The position numbers were made by a program, and so were the translations under genes. This document shows, one piece after another, positions 35,642-44,232 of a stretch of 59,638 nucleotides of DNA. How positions within the stretch are numbered: the first letter of the stretch is position 1; each line of letters opens with the position of its first letter. The DNA lies in contig NZ_FOLG01000020.1 of NCBI RefSeq assembly GCF_900112335.1, positions 1-59,638 of the forward strand, given 5' to 3'. The notes beneath the pieces are model-generated. The model did not search any database. It was given only the letters and a program-made list of their open reading frames with translations, and had not been told where the DNA came from. The stretch is from Tropicimonas isoalkanivorans. GTDB lineage: Bacteria; Pseudomonadota; Alphaproteobacteria; Rhodobacterales; Rhodobacteraceae.

Positions 35642-36676
35642 TCAGGCGCTTGCGAGCCACCCCTTGTTCTGCAAGTTCTGGAGAGCGATACCAATCTGGC
35701 GCGGGGAGAAACGCTTCTTGCGTTCGTTCCACGCATAAACCTTTTCGATTGCATCCTCTGCGCTAACAGCCTTTTCCCGCGTCGTCACCCAGTGCACGGT
35801 TGCGAGAAGTTCTAGGCCAAATGGTGTCTCGAACCCCTCTACAAGCTCCGCCACACGATCGAAGCGCGCGGCTGTATCTTCGTTATCCGACAAGAAGGAC
35901 TCCGCGTCCTTCACCGCGCCGGGAACCAGTTCAAGCTGCTTTTCGGGCGCATCGCCACCATCGGCGTATCCCGACACGAGATGCCCCTCGACCGCGCGAA
36001 GGACGTGCCGCAGATTCTCGGCGTAAGGGCCATACGGCGCCTTCGCATACTTGAGGCGGAGTGGCTCGCCTGCTTCCTGCATGAAATACATCAGTTTATG
36101 CACTTCAAGTAGCGTCACGAACGGGTCCATTAGCCCGCCAAGATAGCGATTCATTAGAACCACCAGCGCTGCTCGTCCGGGGCTCATCGTTGGAACTTCC
36201 CGCGACTTCGTTATGACCGGCGCACTATTTGGCTCAAAGACAATGATCTCCAAGTCCGGCAGGTCGCGCAGCGTGGCTTCGATCCGGGGACGAACGTCCT
36301 CCCAGTTCAGGCCACCTAGACCGCTCCCAAGCGGCGGAATGGCGATCGATCTGATGCCACGTTGCCGAACCTCTTCGGCAAGGGCGACAAGCCCGGAATC
36401 GATATCCTCCATCCGACTTTTCCCGCGCCAATGCCGCTTCGTCGGGAAATTGATGATGTACTTGGGGTTTGTCAGTGTATGGCTCTCGAAGACGAACATC
36501 TTGCCCGGCTGAACTTCATCGCGCTTACAGGCCGCTTCGTAAGCCTTGAAATTCGCCGGAAATGCATTCTTGAACTGGAGTGCGATGCCACGGCCCATGA
36601 TTCCGACGCAGTTCACCGTGTTGACGATCGCCTCTGCGTCCGCCTGCAAAATGTCACCTGTCACATATCTGATCAT
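35642..36676 (-). CDS. darG: DarG-type antitoxin: macrodomain DNA ADP-ribosyl glycohydrolase
   Basis: A 344-aa protein. Residues 1-155 form a macrodomain: YVTGDILQADAEAIVNTVNC, GIMGRGIALQFK, NFPTKRHWRGKS (with the Lys expected at the active site) and IPPLGSGLGGLNW. Residues about 165-344 (HKLMYFMQEAGEPLRLKYAK, YGPYAENL) match the C-terminal domain of DarG, which also blocks the toxin by direct binding. It removes ADP-ribose that DarT places on thymidine in single-stranded DNA. The ATG at 36676 is preferred, since GGGGAGG lies 6 nt upstream; the ATG at 36682 touches the ribosome site. Follows darT by 13 bp. Confidence 0.92.
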   Translation of the reverse strand: MIRYVTGDILQADAEAIVNTVNCVGIMGRGIALQFKNAFPANFKAYEAACKRDEVQPGKMFVFESHTLTNPKYIINFPTKRHWRGKSRMEDIDSGLVALAEEVRQRGIRSIAIPPLGSGLGGLNWEDVRPRIEATLRDLPDLEIIVFEPNSAPVITKSREVPTMSPGRAALVVLMNRYLGGLMDPFVTLLEVHKLMYFMQEAGEPLRLKYAKAPYGPYAENLRHVLRAVEGHLVSGYADGGDAPEKQLELVPGAVKDAESFLSDNEDTAARFDRVAELVEGFETPFGLELLATVHWVTTREKAVSAEDAIEKVYAWNERKKRFSPRQIGIALQNLQNKGWLASA

Positions 36677-36689
36677 GATCATCCTCCCC

Positions 36690-37325
36690 TTAGTAGTACC
36701 ATTCTCTTTTTACTTTTACTTGCGGTCTATGCTGACTCGTCCCGAACGCTGCCATTGCACGAGCACCAACTTGTTCGGAATGTACACCGATCCCGCGAAC
36801 AAGCTCCCAAGGAAAGCTCTCATGCATGAGAAACTCTGCCATTTTGTGATCGCGACAAGAAACCCAGTTTCTTGCATTGATCGCATCCCAGTTCACTTGA
36901 TCGAGCTTTGAGAGATCGTTGTAGAAGTCAGCGGCGCGGTTTGCGGCATTTATATCAGTAAATGCCCAGTGGCGATTATTCGCTGTTGCCCAATCTACGA
37001 CTTCAAGCATATCCGCGACGAGATGAACGACTGGACCCTGCCCATCCTTGTACGCCACGTTCGGGTGGTTTCGCCGTGAAATCACATAGAGCATCACAGA
37101 ACGCGGACAGAGATAGAACGGAACATAGTCGCCCACGCAAGTGCCGGGATTGCATTGTACGGGTAGAACAAGGCGGTCAGCCTTGATCTCATTGTTTCCG
37201 ATCACCGCCGCGCCCTGCCGCTTGACCATCACAGAGTCAGGCCACAGGCAACCGTCCCCGACAATCGACGCCAGGTTGTCGACATGGACTATGTGGTAAA
37301 TCCTTGGCCGGTCAGGTGTCGGCAT
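36690..37325 (-). CDS. darT: DarT-type toxin: DNA ADP-ribosyltransferase
   Basis: A 211-aa DUF4433-family protein. The NAD-binding start is YHIVHVDNLASIVGDGCLWP. The ADP-ribosylating turn includes PRSVMLYVISRRNHP, and the catalytic Glu is in DHKMAEFLMHESFPW. DarT modifies thymidines in single-stranded DNA with NAD and so blocks replication; DarTG pairs are known to abort phage infection. The order toxin then antitoxin is usual. Length is normal. The composition is slightly more AT-rich than the phage genes to its right, in keeping with acquired cargo. Confidence 0.92.
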   Translation of the reverse strand: MPTPDRPRIYHIVHVDNLASIVGDGCLWPDSVMVKRQGAAVIGNNEIKADRLVLPVQCNPGTCVGDYVPFYLCPRSVMLYVISRRNHPNVAYKDGQGPVVHLVADMLEVVDWATANNRHWAFTDINAANRAADFYNDLSKLDQVNWDAINARNWVSCRDHKMAEFLMHESFPWELVRGIGVHSEQVGARAMAAFGTSQHRPQVKVKREWYY

Positions 37326-37346
37326 GATTAGGCATCCATTCTCACA

Positions 37347-37565
37347 TCATTCACCTTCCCTCGTTAATTTCGCGGCAACGGCTGGTGCATCTTCCGCTGC
37401 CATCCCGTCCATGACCCAGCGATCAACATCGCTCAGCTTGAACTTCCAAAGCCGCCCAACTCGCTGAGCGGGCAAGCTCTTGGATTCGATCCAACGGTAG
37501 ACCGTGTCCTTCGCGACCCCCAGGTGGGCGGCCACTTGATCAACGGAAACCCATGGTTCAGTCAT
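37347..37565 (-). CDS. excisionase-family HTH DNA-binding protein
   Basis: A 72-aa MerR/excisionase-type helix-turn-helix: MTEPWVSVDQVAAHLGVAKD, then TVYRWIESKSLPAQRVGRLW and the wing FKLSDVDRWV. The start at 37565 follows GGCGGCGGGATG-like sequence; a longer frame to 37691 is not needed for the domain. It lies 21 bp before darT on the same strand, so it is probably the first gene of a three-gene operon and its regulator. Such small proteins often head toxin and restriction operons. A true phage excisionase is less likely, since no integrase is beside it. Confidence 0.75.
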   Translation of the reverse strand: MTEPWVSVDQVAAHLGVAKDTVYRWIESKSLPAQRVGRLWKFKLSDVDRWVMDGMAAEDAPAVAAKLTREGE

Positions 37566-37700
37566 CCCGCCGCCGTCCTCTTCGGCCCGTGCTTGTCGCC
37601 TTGAATCGACAAGAGTCGACGAAACCCGTATAGCACGCTCCTGTGTTCCTCTAAAGTTCTTTCGCGGAAGGCAGCACATCCAGTCTGTCATTATGCCGAT

Positions 37701-37952
37701 TCAACGGCACGCCCGAACCTGATCTCTCACGACGCTGTAGTCAGCGAGCATTTCGGCGATAGCCGACCCCTCCGGCAGCAGACCGAGCTCGTATGCTGCG
37801 CGCGTCCGGAAGTCGCGGCTGTACTCGACGATAGTCGGACACGTCCCTTGCCCGCTACCGTCAGAACCGTCCGTCGCGCAGCCGCTCAGCAAGCTCGTTG
37901 CGATCGCGAGGACGGTGAGCCGCCGCTTCCAGCATCTGGCGTTGCACGTCAT
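37701..37952 (-). CDS. outer-membrane spanin subunit (Rz1-like lipoprotein)
   Basis: An 83-aa protein: MTCNARCWKRRLTVLAIATS, then LLSGC as a lipobox, so the mature protein would begin at Cys with a short Gly/Ser/Asp linker. An alternative ATG at 37973 gives 90 aa. It starts inside the end of the preceding frame (overlap about 90 bp), the classical nested arrangement of Rz and Rz1. Spanins fuse inner and outer membranes in the last step of lysis. It is the last phage gene on the left. Confidence 0.6.
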   Translation of the reverse strand: MTCNARCWKRRLTVLAIATSLLSGCATDGSDGSGQGTCPTIVEYSRDFRTRAAYELGLLPEGSAIAEMLADYSVVRDQVRACR

Positions 37953-38118
37953 TGGCCTTCTCCGTGGTTTCAAGGCGCTCGGCCAGGCGTCCCGCTCGCT
38001 CCCCGGAGCGGCGCAGGGCCAGCAGGAACAGCAGGATCGCGAGGGCTGTGACGCCGTAGCGGAGCGCCGTACGCGCCAATGCCGATCCGGCGAGCGTGGC
38101 GAGGAGCGCGCCGATCAT
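37861..38118 (-). CDS. inner-membrane spanin subunit (Rz-like)
   Basis: An 85-aa protein with one N-terminal membrane segment (YGVTALAILLFLLALRR) followed by a charged helical, coiled-coil-like tail (RAGRLAERLETTEKANDVQR). This is the i-spanin layout: anchored in the inner membrane with a periplasmic helix. Its start overlaps the endolysin stop (ATGA), and its 3' end overlaps the lipoprotein gene. A holin is a possible alternative, but the coiled coil favours a spanin. Confidence 0.6.
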   Translation of the reverse strand: MIGALLATLAGSALARTALRYGVTALAILLFLLALRRSGERAGRLAERLETTEKANDVQRQMLEAAAHRPRDRNELAERLRDGRF

Positions 38119-38789
38119 CGCCGCCCCCGTCGCCAGTCATCGAGCCGGGCGTAAATCGTGACCGCGATGCCGCCGAGCGCCACGGCGATGAACACCCACC
38201 GCAGGGTGTCGAGATACGGGACCAGCGGCAGGATGGCGGTCTGGGTCTCGGCGAGGACGCTCTGCGCCACCTCGACCCCCGCGACACCCACCGTCGCCAC
38301 GCCAGCCGCGCCGCCGCCCTTCATGGTGCGGCTTTCGGCCAGCACCTCGCGGGCGGGCGGCGACTCTGCTGCGAATGCGGTCGCTCGGACCGGGAACCGC
38401 TCGCCCCACTGGCGTGCGGGGCCGAGGTCCACATGGATGAATCCCGAGCGCGGATAGAAGCCAAAGCCGAGGAACCCGACCTCGCGCGCCGCGGCCTCGA
38501 AGGTCATGGGGTCGTGGTTCGCCATGGCGATGTCGAAGGCGGCGCCGTCCATGTGCTTCGACCTCGTGGCGCCACCCACGGCGCGGTTGTGCTCCAGGCT
38601 CCGATAGGCGGAGCGGACGATCAGCGGCTTGCCCAGCCGATCGCGGAGTGCCTGCAGCTTGTCGAGCGCGGGTTCGTTGACCAGCAGCTTGCCAGTGCCC
38701 CGGCAGGCGATCTCGGCGGGCGAGAAGTTGGGCCAGCGCCAGGTGCTCTCGGGCACATCACGCCAATGGCGGTGGAAGGTCGTCGTCAT
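38115..38789 (-). CDS. phage endolysin: M15-family peptidoglycan peptidase with C-terminal membrane anchor
   Basis: A 224-aa protein. Residues 15-130 are a D-Ala-D-Ala carboxypeptidase/M15 domain with zinc-site motifs RSKHMDGAAFDIA (His, Asp) and SGFIHVDLGPARQW (His). After an Ala/Gly-rich linker, residues about 180-210 (TLRWVFIAVALGGIAVTIYA) form one membrane helix. The C-terminal end is basic. It cleaves peptide cross-links of the cell wall at lysis. The C-terminal anchor is unusual for an endolysin and might hold it at the inner membrane until the holin fires. GGAGGACCCCC precedes the ATG. Confidence 0.82.
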   Translation of the reverse strand: MTTTFHRHWRDVPESTWRWPNFSPAEIACRGTGKLLVNEPALDKLQALRDRLGKPLIVRSAYRSLEHNRAVGGATRSKHMDGAAFDIAMANHDPMTFEAAAREVGFLGFGFYPRSGFIHVDLGPARQWGERFPVRATAFAAESPPAREVLAESRTMKGGGAAGVATVGVAGVEVAQSVLAETQTAILPLVPYLDTLRWVFIAVALGGIAVTIYARLDDWRRGRR

Positions 38790-38801
38790 GGGGGTCCTCC
38801 G

Positions 38802-38830
38802 AAAACGAAAAACCCGCCTCGAGGGCGGGT
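38802..38830 (-). terminator. intrinsic terminator upstream of the endolysin gene
   Basis: ACCCGCC and GGCGGGT form a 7-bp stem with a 5-nt loop (38812-38830). On the minus strand it is followed by TTTTTCGTTTT. It lies between the holin candidate and the endolysin and would stop or reduce transcription into the lysis genes, perhaps needing antitermination late in infection (inference). Confidence 0.8.
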
Positions 38831-38863
38831 CATTGCGGGCTGATGAAAGGGGATGGTGAGGGG

Positions 38864-39151
38864 CTACGGGCTGCCGCCGAAGATCTTCAGCTTGATGGCG
38901 ATGCCCGCGAGCAGCGCCAGCATCACGGCGGTGGTGATCATGCGGACGGCGGTCTGCATGGCGGTGCGGCGGACCAGCCGGATGCAGTCGACGAGCGAAC
39001 GCAGATCGCGGATGTCGAGCGCGGCCTCGTCGCCGTCGAGGCCGACATCGGCCAGCGCGCGCTTCGCGCCTTCCTCGGCCGCCCGGGTCAGGATCGCTTC
39101 GAACTCGGCGTCGGGGATGCGGACGAAGCCGTCGGATCGGGGTGGTGTCAT
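38864..39151 (-). CDS. DUF6127-family membrane protein, holin candidate
   Basis: A 95-aa protein starting MTPPRSDGFVRIPDAEFEAI, with a charged helical N-terminal half and one hydrophobic helix near the end (MITTAVMLALLAGIAIKLKIF). The start at 39151 has GGAGGATCCG upstream. I assign DUF6127 by overall look. It is common next to tail-fibre and lysis genes of alphaproteobacterial phages. A holin role is inferred from position and the membrane helix. Confidence 0.65.
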   Translation of the reverse strand: MTPPRSDGFVRIPDAEFEAILTRAAEEGAKRALADVGLDGDEAALDIRDLRSLVDCIRLVRRTAMQTAVRMITTAVMLALLAGIAIKLKIFGGSP

Positions 39152-39170
39152 CGGATCCTCCTTCCGCCGC

Positions 39171-40247
39171 TCAGCCGATCTTGCAGCCCCAGAATGACGT
39201 CTGTTCGGCGGCGAAGTAGCCGTCCGCGACCCGGAAATACCCCTGCAGCTCGACGGTATCACCCGCAGTGAGCGGAACCATCGTCTGCAGCCAGATCGCG
39301 GTGGCGAGCGAGACATGGGTGGCGGAAATTTCGCCGAGGGAGCCGCGGATTTCGGTCGTCCCGTTCAGCACGAGCCGCCCGCGCATGCGGGCGGTGGTAC
39401 TGGCGTTGACCTTGTACATGAGCGTCGCGCCGAAGAGGTAAGTGCCGTCGACAGGCGCCACGAAGTGATTGTTCGCCGCGTCGAAGGCCCCCTGATCGTT
39501 GTAGTGGGTGTTGTTCATGCCGATCTTCGTCCAGGTGCCGACGCCGACGTAGTTGTCGTAGTTCGTGTACGCCTTGAACCGCGGCAGCCGGGGCTGGTCG
39601 ACGATGCCGGTGGCGTTGTCGACGCTGAGCCCGTCGAAGAAGGTGCTGCCGTCGGCGGAGACCGCGAGCCGGAAGCGGTCCGAGCCAAAGAGGCCGACCA
39701 GCGCCTTGGTCACGAAGCCGGTCTGGAGCGTCAGACCGAGATCGTCGCCCGCAGCCTCCTTGTTCATGGTGTAGAAGAGATCGCCAGTGCCGCCCTCGGC
39801 CACGGTCTTCGCCGTCCAGAGCGCGGCGTTCAGCTTGGCCGAGAACGGGTTCGACGCATCCGCCGTCGTGCCGACCCCGAGCAGCGCCATGTTCTGCAGC
39901 GCCGTGGGTGTTGTGCCGACCCAGCCCGCGCCGTCATAGACCAGCAGCAGGCCCTCATCCTCGACCCATGCACGCCAACCTGCGCGAGGTGGCAGGCGCA
40001 GCCAAGCGCCGTCGGTCCAGAGCGCAACGTTCAAGTCCCAGCCCGCCCAGTCGCCGGTGGCGCCCGAGCCAACGATGTAGCGGTCGCCGTTGGCGGGACT
40101 GCCCGGCGGCGCAGTCACGCCCCGGTCGAGCACCGAGAGCTGGACGAGCCCGTCGAGAATCCGCAGCGCCTCGTTGTGGGTGACGTGCTTCTGGGCCTGC
40201 GCCGCGAGGATGTAGGGCAGCAGCAGATGGGTTGTGGCATCGGACAT
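39171..40247 (-). CDS. DUF2793 phage tail protein with C-terminal jelly-roll-like domain
   Basis: A 358-aa protein. Residues 1-130 are a DUF2793 domain (LLLPYILAAQAQKHVTHNEA, GDRYIVGSGATGDWAGWD). Residues about 225-358 (RFKAYTNYDNYVGVGTWTKI, APVDGTYLFGATLMYKVN, VELQGYFRVADGYFAAEQTS) resemble a C1q/TNF-like beta domain of the kind that ends phage fibres. It probably contacts the host surface. It follows the tip protein by 10 bp. The adhesin role is inferred. Confidence 0.78.
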   Translation of the reverse strand: MSDATTHLLLPYILAAQAQKHVTHNEALRILDGLVQLSVLDRGVTAPPGSPANGDRYIVGSGATGDWAGWDLNVALWTDGAWLRLPPRAGWRAWVEDEGLLLVYDGAGWVGTTPTALQNMALLGVGTTADASNPFSAKLNAALWTAKTVAEGGTGDLFYTMNKEAAGDDLGLTLQTGFVTKALVGLFGSDRFRLAVSADGSTFFDGLSVDNATGIVDQPRLPRFKAYTNYDNYVGVGTWTKIGMNNTHYNDQGAFDAANNHFVAPVDGTYLFGATLMYKVNASTTARMRGRLVLNGTTEIRGSLGEISATHVSLATAIWLQTMVPLTAGDTVELQGYFRVADGYFAAEQTSFWGCKIG

Positions 40248-40257
40248 GGGATGGCCT

Positions 40258-43200
40258 TCAGAATAGTAGCGTGACGGTCTTGGGCGCGCCCCGCCCCACG
40301 AGGGCGGAGAGCTGGAAGAGGCGGACGTCGAGCGTGTCGCCGGGGCCGAGCGGCGCGCCCCAGTCGGCGGTCTGCTGGGCGGCCGTGTAGACCGCGCTCG
40401 TGGTATTCACGCTCAGCACCCGCTTCATGGCTGCACCGTCGAGGATCTCGACTTCGTAGGCTTCCAGTTCCTCGGCCAGCGGCACCTCGAGCCCGCCCCA
40501 GCTGTCGGCCGCGAGCGCGCGGGACCGGCGCGTCCAACGGATCGTCAGATCTCCGGGACTGCGCGGCGTGCGCCATGGCTGCTCGACATGGGCGACGGAG
40601 AACGGCCGCAGCCCGACGCCATCTGGGGTGAAGGACTGCGCGACATAGGTCTCGTCGCTGACCGGACGGCACGCAGGGCCGACGCGCCAGTTCCATGGGA
40701 TCCCAAGGTCGGCCTCGGCGATCGGCAGGGACGCGAGGTTGTCGTCGAGTACCACGACCCTCGCGCCAGCGGGCGCCGGGTTGCCCACTGCGCCTTCGGT
40801 CCCACGTTGGCCGCGGAGGAGACGGGTCAGGCGATAGCGGCCGGGGGCGATCAGTTCGGCTGCGCCCGCCTGCACGATCTCCCAGACGCCGGGCGCACTC
40901 TCGATGGCCAGCGCGTTCGCCCCGCCGAACAAGGTCAGGTCTGTCACGCTCTCCAGCGTGCCGGTCAGCAGATCGACCACCAGCACGTTGCCGAGGTCGA
41001 AGCGCGAGGTCGGGCCCGCGTAGAAGTCGGAGACCAGCGCCCCGACCCGGGCACGACTGCCGAACGTCGTCAGCAGCTCGAAGCCATCGGTCGACGGGCT
41101 GCGGAACACCGCCATCTCTCCGGGCCACGGCACGGCATGCGCCGCTGCGAAGGGGCGATGCGCGGGCTGGTCCTCGGTCAGCTGCGGCAGGTCCATCAGC
41201 ACCGCATCCGGCGCGCCGAACACGACCGCCCGCGTCAGCGACGCCGCGCGGGGATCACCGGACGGCAGATCATAGGTCGCGCGGTCCTGGCGGACGGCCT
41301 CGATGCCACGCGCCTCGGCGTCGGCGATGGAGACGAGCCGCAAATAGACCAGCCGCCCGTCATGCGCGAGCCGGATCGCGTCGGCCGGATCGAGCGCGAG
41401 GCGCGAGGGCGGAAGACGGAACGCCGCCGTCTCGCGCCCCACCCACGCCTCCATCAGCGCACGGCGGCAGCGGCGCTCGGCCTCCTCGGGCGGGACCGCC
41501 ATGGGGAAGGACTCCGAGGCGATCCGTGTCGTGTCCACGGTGATGCGTCGCGCCTCGACGAGGGCCGCGTCGTAGTCCTCGTCCGCCCGCGCGACCTGCC
41601 ACTTCAGCGCCTGCGGCAGTTCCGTCTCCTGGCCGCGCGTCAACTCGAGAATGTCCCCTTCACGACCGGCGACCAGATCGTCGGGCGCAAGGGTCGCGAC
41701 GGAGGCCCGGCCGCGTAGACGGAAGCGGATCACGCCCTCGGTCTCAACGGCGTCCAAGCCGAAATGCCGCGACAGCGTGGTGATCGAGGCGCGCGGGCTT
41801 TCCAGCGCCGTGATGGCGTAGCCCTCGACGGCGCCCCAGAGGCCGGAGACGTCGATCCGGTCCTCGGGCAGCCCGGCGCTCAGGCAGAGGTGCCGGACGA
41901 GCGCGGCCAGCGACACCGCGCCGAGCCGCCCGGTCAGCCAGTGCCCCAGCCGCCAGTTCGCCCCGTCCGTCCAGACGTCGGTCAGCGCTGGAAAGAACGG
42001 ATGGGGCCGCGCGTCCCAGGTCCAGGCGGCGCATTCGGGCACATGCACCATCCGGCCACCGTAGACCGACGAGAGTGGGTTGTTCGCCGGGGTGCCCCAC
42101 CAGAGATATGTCGCCTCAAGATAGGCCCGCTGGATGGCGTCATCCCGCCAGCCCCGCGAGAAATGCGGCGTAAAGCTCTCCGACGACTTCGGGTCGAAGA
42201 AGACGTTAGGCTGGTTCGTGCCCCGGTCGATGGCGGGACATCCGAGTTCTGTGAACCAGATCGGCTTGGACTGCAGCACCCATGCGGTTGGTGTCCCGCT
42301 TTCCACCCCGCCCGGACGGTCGTAGTGCGCGTTCGACCACCAGCTGCGCAGATCCTTGTAGCGGAAGACCCACGGCTTTCCGGCGGCACCGTCGGTGATC
42401 GGGGTGCGGACCTGCGCGGAGCGGTCCGCCGCGCTGGCATAGAACCAGTCGAAACCTTCCCCGCCCGCGATGTTCGCCTGCAGGTAGGCGCGGTCATAGA
42501 TCGCGGGCCAGCCCTCGACCGCGTCGGCATGCTCGAAGCCGTCCCGCCAGTCGGAGAGCGGCATGTAGTTGTCGATCCCGACGAAATCGATCTCGGGATC
42601 GGCCCAGAGCGGATCGAGGTGAAAGAACACGTCGCCGCTGCCGTCGCCCGGCTGGTGCCCGAAATACTCGCTCCAGTCTGCCGCATAGCCGATCTTCGTC
42701 CCGGACCCGAGGATTGAGCGCACATCGGCGAGGAGATCCCGATAGGCCTGCACGGCCGGATAGCTGCTGGCGCCCGACCGGATGGTGGTCAGCCCCGGCA
42801 TCTCGGTGCCGATCAGGAAGGCATCGACCCCGCCCGCCGCGGCGCAAAGATGGGCGTAGTGCAGCACCATGCGGCGCAGGCCCCAGTCGCCGGATGGCCC
42901 GGTCCAGGAAGCCGACTGACCCGAGACGCTGAAACTGGCTGGCGTGGCCGCGCCAAACAGCGCCGCGACCTGCGTGGCCGCCGTGGTGGTCTTGTCGACC
43001 GATCCCGCGAAGCCCGCAGCCGGAGAACAGGTAATCCGCCCCCGCCACGGGAAAGCGGGCTGGCCCGTTCCGGCGGCGTTGTCGGAATACGGGTTCGGCA
43101 GGCTGTTGCCGGGCGGCACGTCCATCAGGATGAACGGATAGAAGGTCACCCTCAACCCGCGCGTCTTCATTTCCTGAATGGCCTGCACAACGGCGAAGTC

Positions 43201-44223
43201 GGACGGCGTGCCGCCATAGACGGGGCGGTCCTCTGCATCCCGGCTGACGAGGAAGGCGTTGGCGCGGCTGACGCCGTTCACCGACCAGCTGACCGGCGTG
43301 GTCGATTTGGCCGCCACCTCGACGCCCGGCCGCACCTTGCAGGCGCCCGCGCGCAGATCGTCCCCGAACCACGCCACCACAAGGCTGACGCTCTCGACTG
43401 CCGGGGCCATGGCCTGAAGCCGGTCCAGCGCCTCCACCATGTCGGTGGCGTCGGCCAGCGCGTTCAGGTTCTCCGCCTGCGTCACCCCGCCATCGGTCTT
43501 GCGGATGGCTTGAGTCGCATAGGTGAACTCGCCCGAGGCGGGGATCATGGTGACGGTCTTGGTCAGCCCCTCTGCGGTGTCGGGATCGGCGAGTGGGCGG
43601 AACACCTCGAAAGACAGCTGCGGCAGCCGGTTGCCATAGTTGGAGAGCGCCAGTTCCTCGAAAACGACATAGGCGGTGCCGCGATAGGCGGGCGTGCTGG
43701 CCGCGCCCATCCTCGCGGCGATGAACGGGTCAGAAACTTGAGCTTCGTCGCCCGGATACCAGCGCCAGGTGACGCCGGAGAGGTCCATCGGCTTGCCGTC
43801 GGCCCAGATGCGCCCGATCCCGGTGATCGGGCCTTCGCAGAGCGCGACGGCGAAGCTCGCGAAATAGAGATACTCGGTCGTCTTGACCTTGCCGCCCCCG
43901 CCGCCCTTGCCGCCGCCTTGGGTGGTGGTCTTCGTCTCCTCGCGAAAATCCGTCGCCCAGGTGATGTTGCCGCCCAGCCGCATCCGGCCATAGAGCCGCG
44001 GGATGACCGCCCCTTCGGTGGCCGAGGTGATGCGCAGCGTGTCGAGCCGCGCGCCCTCGATGCGCTGGGTAGGCGCCAGCGACGAGATGATCCAGCTGTC
44101 GACGACCGAGCCGATGGTCGAGCCGATGAAGCCGCCGATGGTCGCGGCGCTGACGCCGAGGATGGCGCCGCCGATGCTGCCGCCAATGGCGGCGCCAGCG
44201 GCACCGAGAACGAGGGTGGCCAT
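40258..44223 (-). CDS. GTA gp15-like baseplate/tail tip protein with TIM-barrel (host specificity)
   Basis: A 1321-aa protein. The Gly/Ala-rich start (GAAIGGSIGGAILGVSAATI) is typical of this family. A glycoside-hydrolase-like TIM barrel spans about 420-740 (FVGIDNYMPLSDWRDGFEHA, WFTELGCPAIDRGTNQPN). A phage-tail_3-like domain follows in the second half. It resembles the 'megatron' tip protein of the Rhodobacter gene transfer agent, which forms the hub of the tail and docks at the cell. It sits at the usual place after the NlpC/P60 gene. Full length for the family. Confidence 0.9.
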   Translation of the reverse strand: MATLVLGAAGAAIGGSIGGAILGVSAATIGGFIGSTIGSVVDSWIISSLAPTQRIEGARLDTLRITSATEGAVIPRLYGRMRLGGNITWATDFREETKTTTQGGGKGGGGGKVKTTEYLYFASFAVALCEGPITGIGRIWADGKPMDLSGVTWRWYPGDEAQVSDPFIAARMGAASTPAYRGTAYVVFEELALSNYGNRLPQLSFEVFRPLADPDTAEGLTKTVTMIPASGEFTYATQAIRKTDGGVTQAENLNALADATDMVEALDRLQAMAPAVESVSLVVAWFGDDLRAGACKVRPGVEVAAKSTTPVSWSVNGVSRANAFLVSRDAEDRPVYGGTPSDFAVVQAIQEMKTRGLRVTFYPFILMDVPPGNSLPNPYSDNAAGTGQPAFPWRGRITCSPAAGFAGSVDKTTTAATQVAALFGAATPASFSVSGQSASWTGPSGDWGLRRMVLHYAHLCAAAGGVDAFLIGTEMPGLTTIRSGASSYPAVQAYRDLLADVRSILGSGTKIGYAADWSEYFGHQPGDGSGDVFFHLDPLWADPEIDFVGIDNYMPLSDWRDGFEHADAVEGWPAIYDRAYLQANIAGGEGFDWFYASAADRSAQVRTPITDGAAGKPWVFRYKDLRSWWSNAHYDRPGGVESGTPTAWVLQSKPIWFTELGCPAIDRGTNQPNVFFDPKSSESFTPHFSRGWRDDAIQRAYLEATYLWWGTPANNPLSSVYGGRMVHVPECAAWTWDARPHPFFPALTDVWTDGANWRLGHWLTGRLGAVSLAALVRHLCLSAGLPEDRIDVSGLWGAVEGYAITALESPRASITTLSRHFGLDAVETEGVIRFRLRGRASVATLAPDDLVAGREGDILELTRGQETELPQALKWQVARADEDYDAALVEARRITVDTTRIASESFPMAVPPEEAERRCRRALMEAWVGRETAAFRLPPSRLALDPADAIRLAHDGRLVYLRLVSIADAEARGIEAVRQDRATYDLPSGDPRAASLTRAVVFGAPDAVLMDLPQLTEDQPAHRPFAAAHAVPWPGEMAVFRSPSTDGFELLTTFGSRARVGALVSDFYAGPTSRFDLGNVLVVDLLTGTLESVTDLTLFGGANALAIESAPGVWEIVQAGAAELIAPGRYRLTRLLRGQRGTEGAVGNPAPAGARVVVLDDNLASLPIAEADLGIPWNWRVGPACRPVSDETYVAQSFTPDGVGLRPFSVAHVEQPWRTPRSPGDLTIRWTRRSRALAADSWGGLEVPLAEELEAYEVEILDGAAMKRVLSVNTTSAVYTAAQQTADWGAPLGPGDTLDVRLFQLSALVGRGAPKTVTLLF

Positions 44224-44232
44224 GTCGGAGTC

